Shown here: piece after piece, positions 62,619 through 64,000 of the stretch | How the letters are laid out: every line of letters begins with the position of its first letter | How positions within the stretch are numbered: position 1 is the stretch's first letter | NCBI GenBank assembly: GCA_005697215.1 | Contig: CP040003.1 | Location: forward strand, 806,001 to 870,000 | Direction: 5' to 3' | Source of the DNA: Candidatus Saccharibacteria bacterium oral taxon 488 | GTDB lineage: Bacteria > Patescibacteriota > Saccharimonadia > Saccharimonadales > Saccharimonadaceae | Length of the DNA stretch: 64,000 bases | Position numbers and translations under genes: made by a program | The notes under the pieces: generated by a model | What the model was told of the DNA's origin: nothing | The model's database searches: none | The model's input: only the letters and a program-made list of their open reading frames with translations

Positions 62619-64000
62619 ATGAAGAAACCTAAAATTTTAGGCCAGATAACTCTTAAACAAGCACTGCTTTTTACCGCAGTATTTGTAAGTATTGCCCACT
62701 TGTTGGTTTTCGTAGGCTACGCTGTGTTCGCAGCTCTCGGGAATGGCCTGGCGATGGATTCCTATGCGGCCAATGGGACGTTCCAGCTATACAACCCCCT
62801 CCGTCGATTACTTGATGGTGAAGTTTTAGCACGAGACTTTCCATTCTTTCATGGGGTAGGAGTTCCCCTGCTTCATTTCCCCTTGTTTTACATCATGGGG
62901 CACAACTTATTTGCTGTAGAGGTTGCAAAGTTACTAGTGTCACCGCTTCTATTCCTTATCTCGTCTTTCTTGCTATTTTGGGCTTACTTCAAAAACGTAA
63001 AGAAAGCGGTCTTTACGACAAGTATATTTACCGTTATTTCACTGCTGTGCATCGATGCGATTTGGGCGGGTAATTCCCTTCTAGGTCTCAGGGCAGCCTT
63101 TCCATTCATTGCAGCAGCATTTATGTTATGGCACCCAGACTGGCATGTTAATATCGGTAAACATAAGACGAGAGTCGACTTTTATTATCCTATTCTCTAT
63201 ACCCTCATGGGGATTTCCGTCGCGTGCGGAACCGAACAGGGCCTCGCATTCATTCTTGCTTATGTGCTCATCAGGGCAATTCAATATATTCGTTCCAAAG
63301 AGATGATAAAAAAGCGAGTGCTGGCATTTATTGGTGAGTTATGTGGTGTAGCACTGGCTACGTATGTCGTGCTTTCAATTATGACGCTTGGCCATGCGTA
63401 TGAGGCACTTTACTATGCACTCGTTGAGGTTTCAGGCGACCAAGGATGGTACTTTGGCGCTCCGCCGAACAGTTTTTTGCAATTAAGCAATCTTGATCAG
63501 TTATTCACCAACAGGATGCTATTCTACATGCTGCCCATCATTATCGGCGGTGTTGTTGCCTATATAATTGGTGTAAAGAAAGCTCTACTGTCCAAAAAAG
63601 AAACGTTCGTTTTCTCTATCTTGCTACTATATGGCCTGGTGGTGTTTGCTGTTTCTGCCACTGGTTACTGGGCACCCAGTGCGCAGCTCATACCACTGGA
63701 GAGAGCAGCAGGAGTTATTCTTGTGACGATAGTAACTCATATGATATATAACCTGATCCGAGCAAAAAAATCGACTCCTAGCGCTAAAAGTAAAGGCTTC
63801 TCGGTCTTAGCATTCGGGTTGTTGCTTGGTAGCATCATTGCCCTAGGATATAACACTGCGGTATTTCTACAAAAAATTGATTGGATGCCGCTAAGACACA
63901 TTATTGCCGAGTCAAAAAAGGCCAGGCATTCTACTGATGATGCTGAATATGTCAGCACCGCCTGGAGGAAGCGCCTCGAGGCCTTTGCTCCACATATTGA
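62619..64000 (+). CDS. Multi-span membrane protein, candidate lipid-linked sugar transferase (partial)
   Basis: A polytopic protein of at least 460 codons that runs off the right edge. It has about ten transmembrane segments and a membrane-edge block DSYAANGTFQLYNPLRRLLDG with RDFPFFHGVGVPLLHFP; the latter pattern is seen in GT-C membrane glycosyltransferases that use polyprenyl-linked donors. The acidic residues after the first helix could be catalytic, but this is speculation. The ATG at 62619 has no Shine-Dalgarno and lies 12 nt after a TAGAAT hexamer. The C-terminus is not in the window. Confidence 0.6.
   Translation, partial: MKKPKILGQITLKQALLFTAVFVSIAHLLVFVGYAVFAALGNGLAMDSYAANGTFQLYNPLRRLLDGEVLARDFPFFHGVGVPLLHFPLFYIMGHNLFAVEVAKLLVSPLLFLISSFLLFWAYFKNVKKAVFTTSIFTVISLLCIDAIWAGNSLLGLRAAFPFIAAAFMLWHPDWHVNIGKHKTRVDFYYPILYTLMGISVACGTEQGLAFILAYVLIRAIQYIRSKEMIKKRVLAFIGELCGVALATYVVLSIMTLGHAYEALYYALVEVSGDQGWYFGAPPNSFLQLSNLDQLFTNRMLFYMLPIIIGGVVAYIIGVKKALLSKKETFVFSILLLYGLVVFAVSATGYWAPSAQLIPLERAAGVILVTIVTHMIYNLIRAKKSTPSAKSKGFSVLAFGLLLGSIIALGYNTAVFLQKIDWMPLRHIIAESKKARHSTDDAEYVSTAWRKRLEAFAPHI

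Overview
The window looks like a chromosome segment from a host-dependent member of the Candidate Phyla Radiation, most probably Candidatus Saccharibacteria (TM7). The evidence is indirect: an N-domain-less ClpB under a CIRCE operator, an HU-HIG type nucleoid protein, an anaerobic ribonucleotide reductase with its activase under NrdR boxes, a large set of envelope glycosyltransferases, very short gaps, and many genes whose -10 hexamer lies 6-7 nt from the start codon. The genetic code is standard: TGA ends several genes inside ATGA or TGATG overlaps. No rRNA gene, CRISPR array or transposase was seen. Two tRNA genes are present, tRNA-Pro(CGG) and tRNA-Asn(GTT).

Left end (1-3.8 kb): an AT-rich defence module, the Hachiman pair hamB (open at the window edge) and hamA, lies next to a truncated ABC-transporter fragment and tRNA-Pro. 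Core region (3.8-21.5 kb): Nudix hydrolase, kinase-like protein, a polar amino-acid ABC transporter with a membrane-anchored thioredoxin, an OpgB-like phosphoglycerol transferase, galE, clpB, a PadR-controlled efflux ABC transporter, a DsbA-like pair and a peptidoglycan/polysaccharide deacetylase.

Accessory region (21.6-32.1 kb): an ImmA/IrrE protease with a small membrane partner, then a type III restriction-modification locus (fic, mod, unknown PD-(D/E)XK nuclease, rhuM, unknown 201-aa protein, a possible 35-aa ORF, res). Foreign-looking AT-rich genes sit between mod and res, making a compound defence locus. A divergent radC/hydrolase pair follows.

Redox and signalling region (33.7-46.6 kb): nrdD, nrdG, a flavin reductase and an 819-aa acidic, tail-anchored protein with four clustered cysteines form one overlapping operon. 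Then come a small kinase and a frameshifted phosphotransferase, a two-component system whose sensor kinase carries an amber codon, an MccF/LdcA-type peptidase, ASCH and winged-helix proteins, and an HU-like gene preceded by four exact 21-bp repeats.

Right end (46.7-64 kb): a GT2-GT39 fusion with a Gly/Asn/Gln-rich partner, a second AT-rich two-gene island (HNH-like protein and a Ymh/TIGR02391-like protein) beside tRNA-Asn, and a surface polysaccharide cluster: LexA-type HTH, O-antigen ligase/polymerase, initiating sugar transferase, two GT4 enzymes, mannose-1-phosphate guanylyltransferase, a GT-A-like protein, two TIM-barrel sugar isomerase paralogues, an NAD-dependent epimerase and a partial membrane protein. 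All functions are inferred from reading the sequence; no database search was possible.
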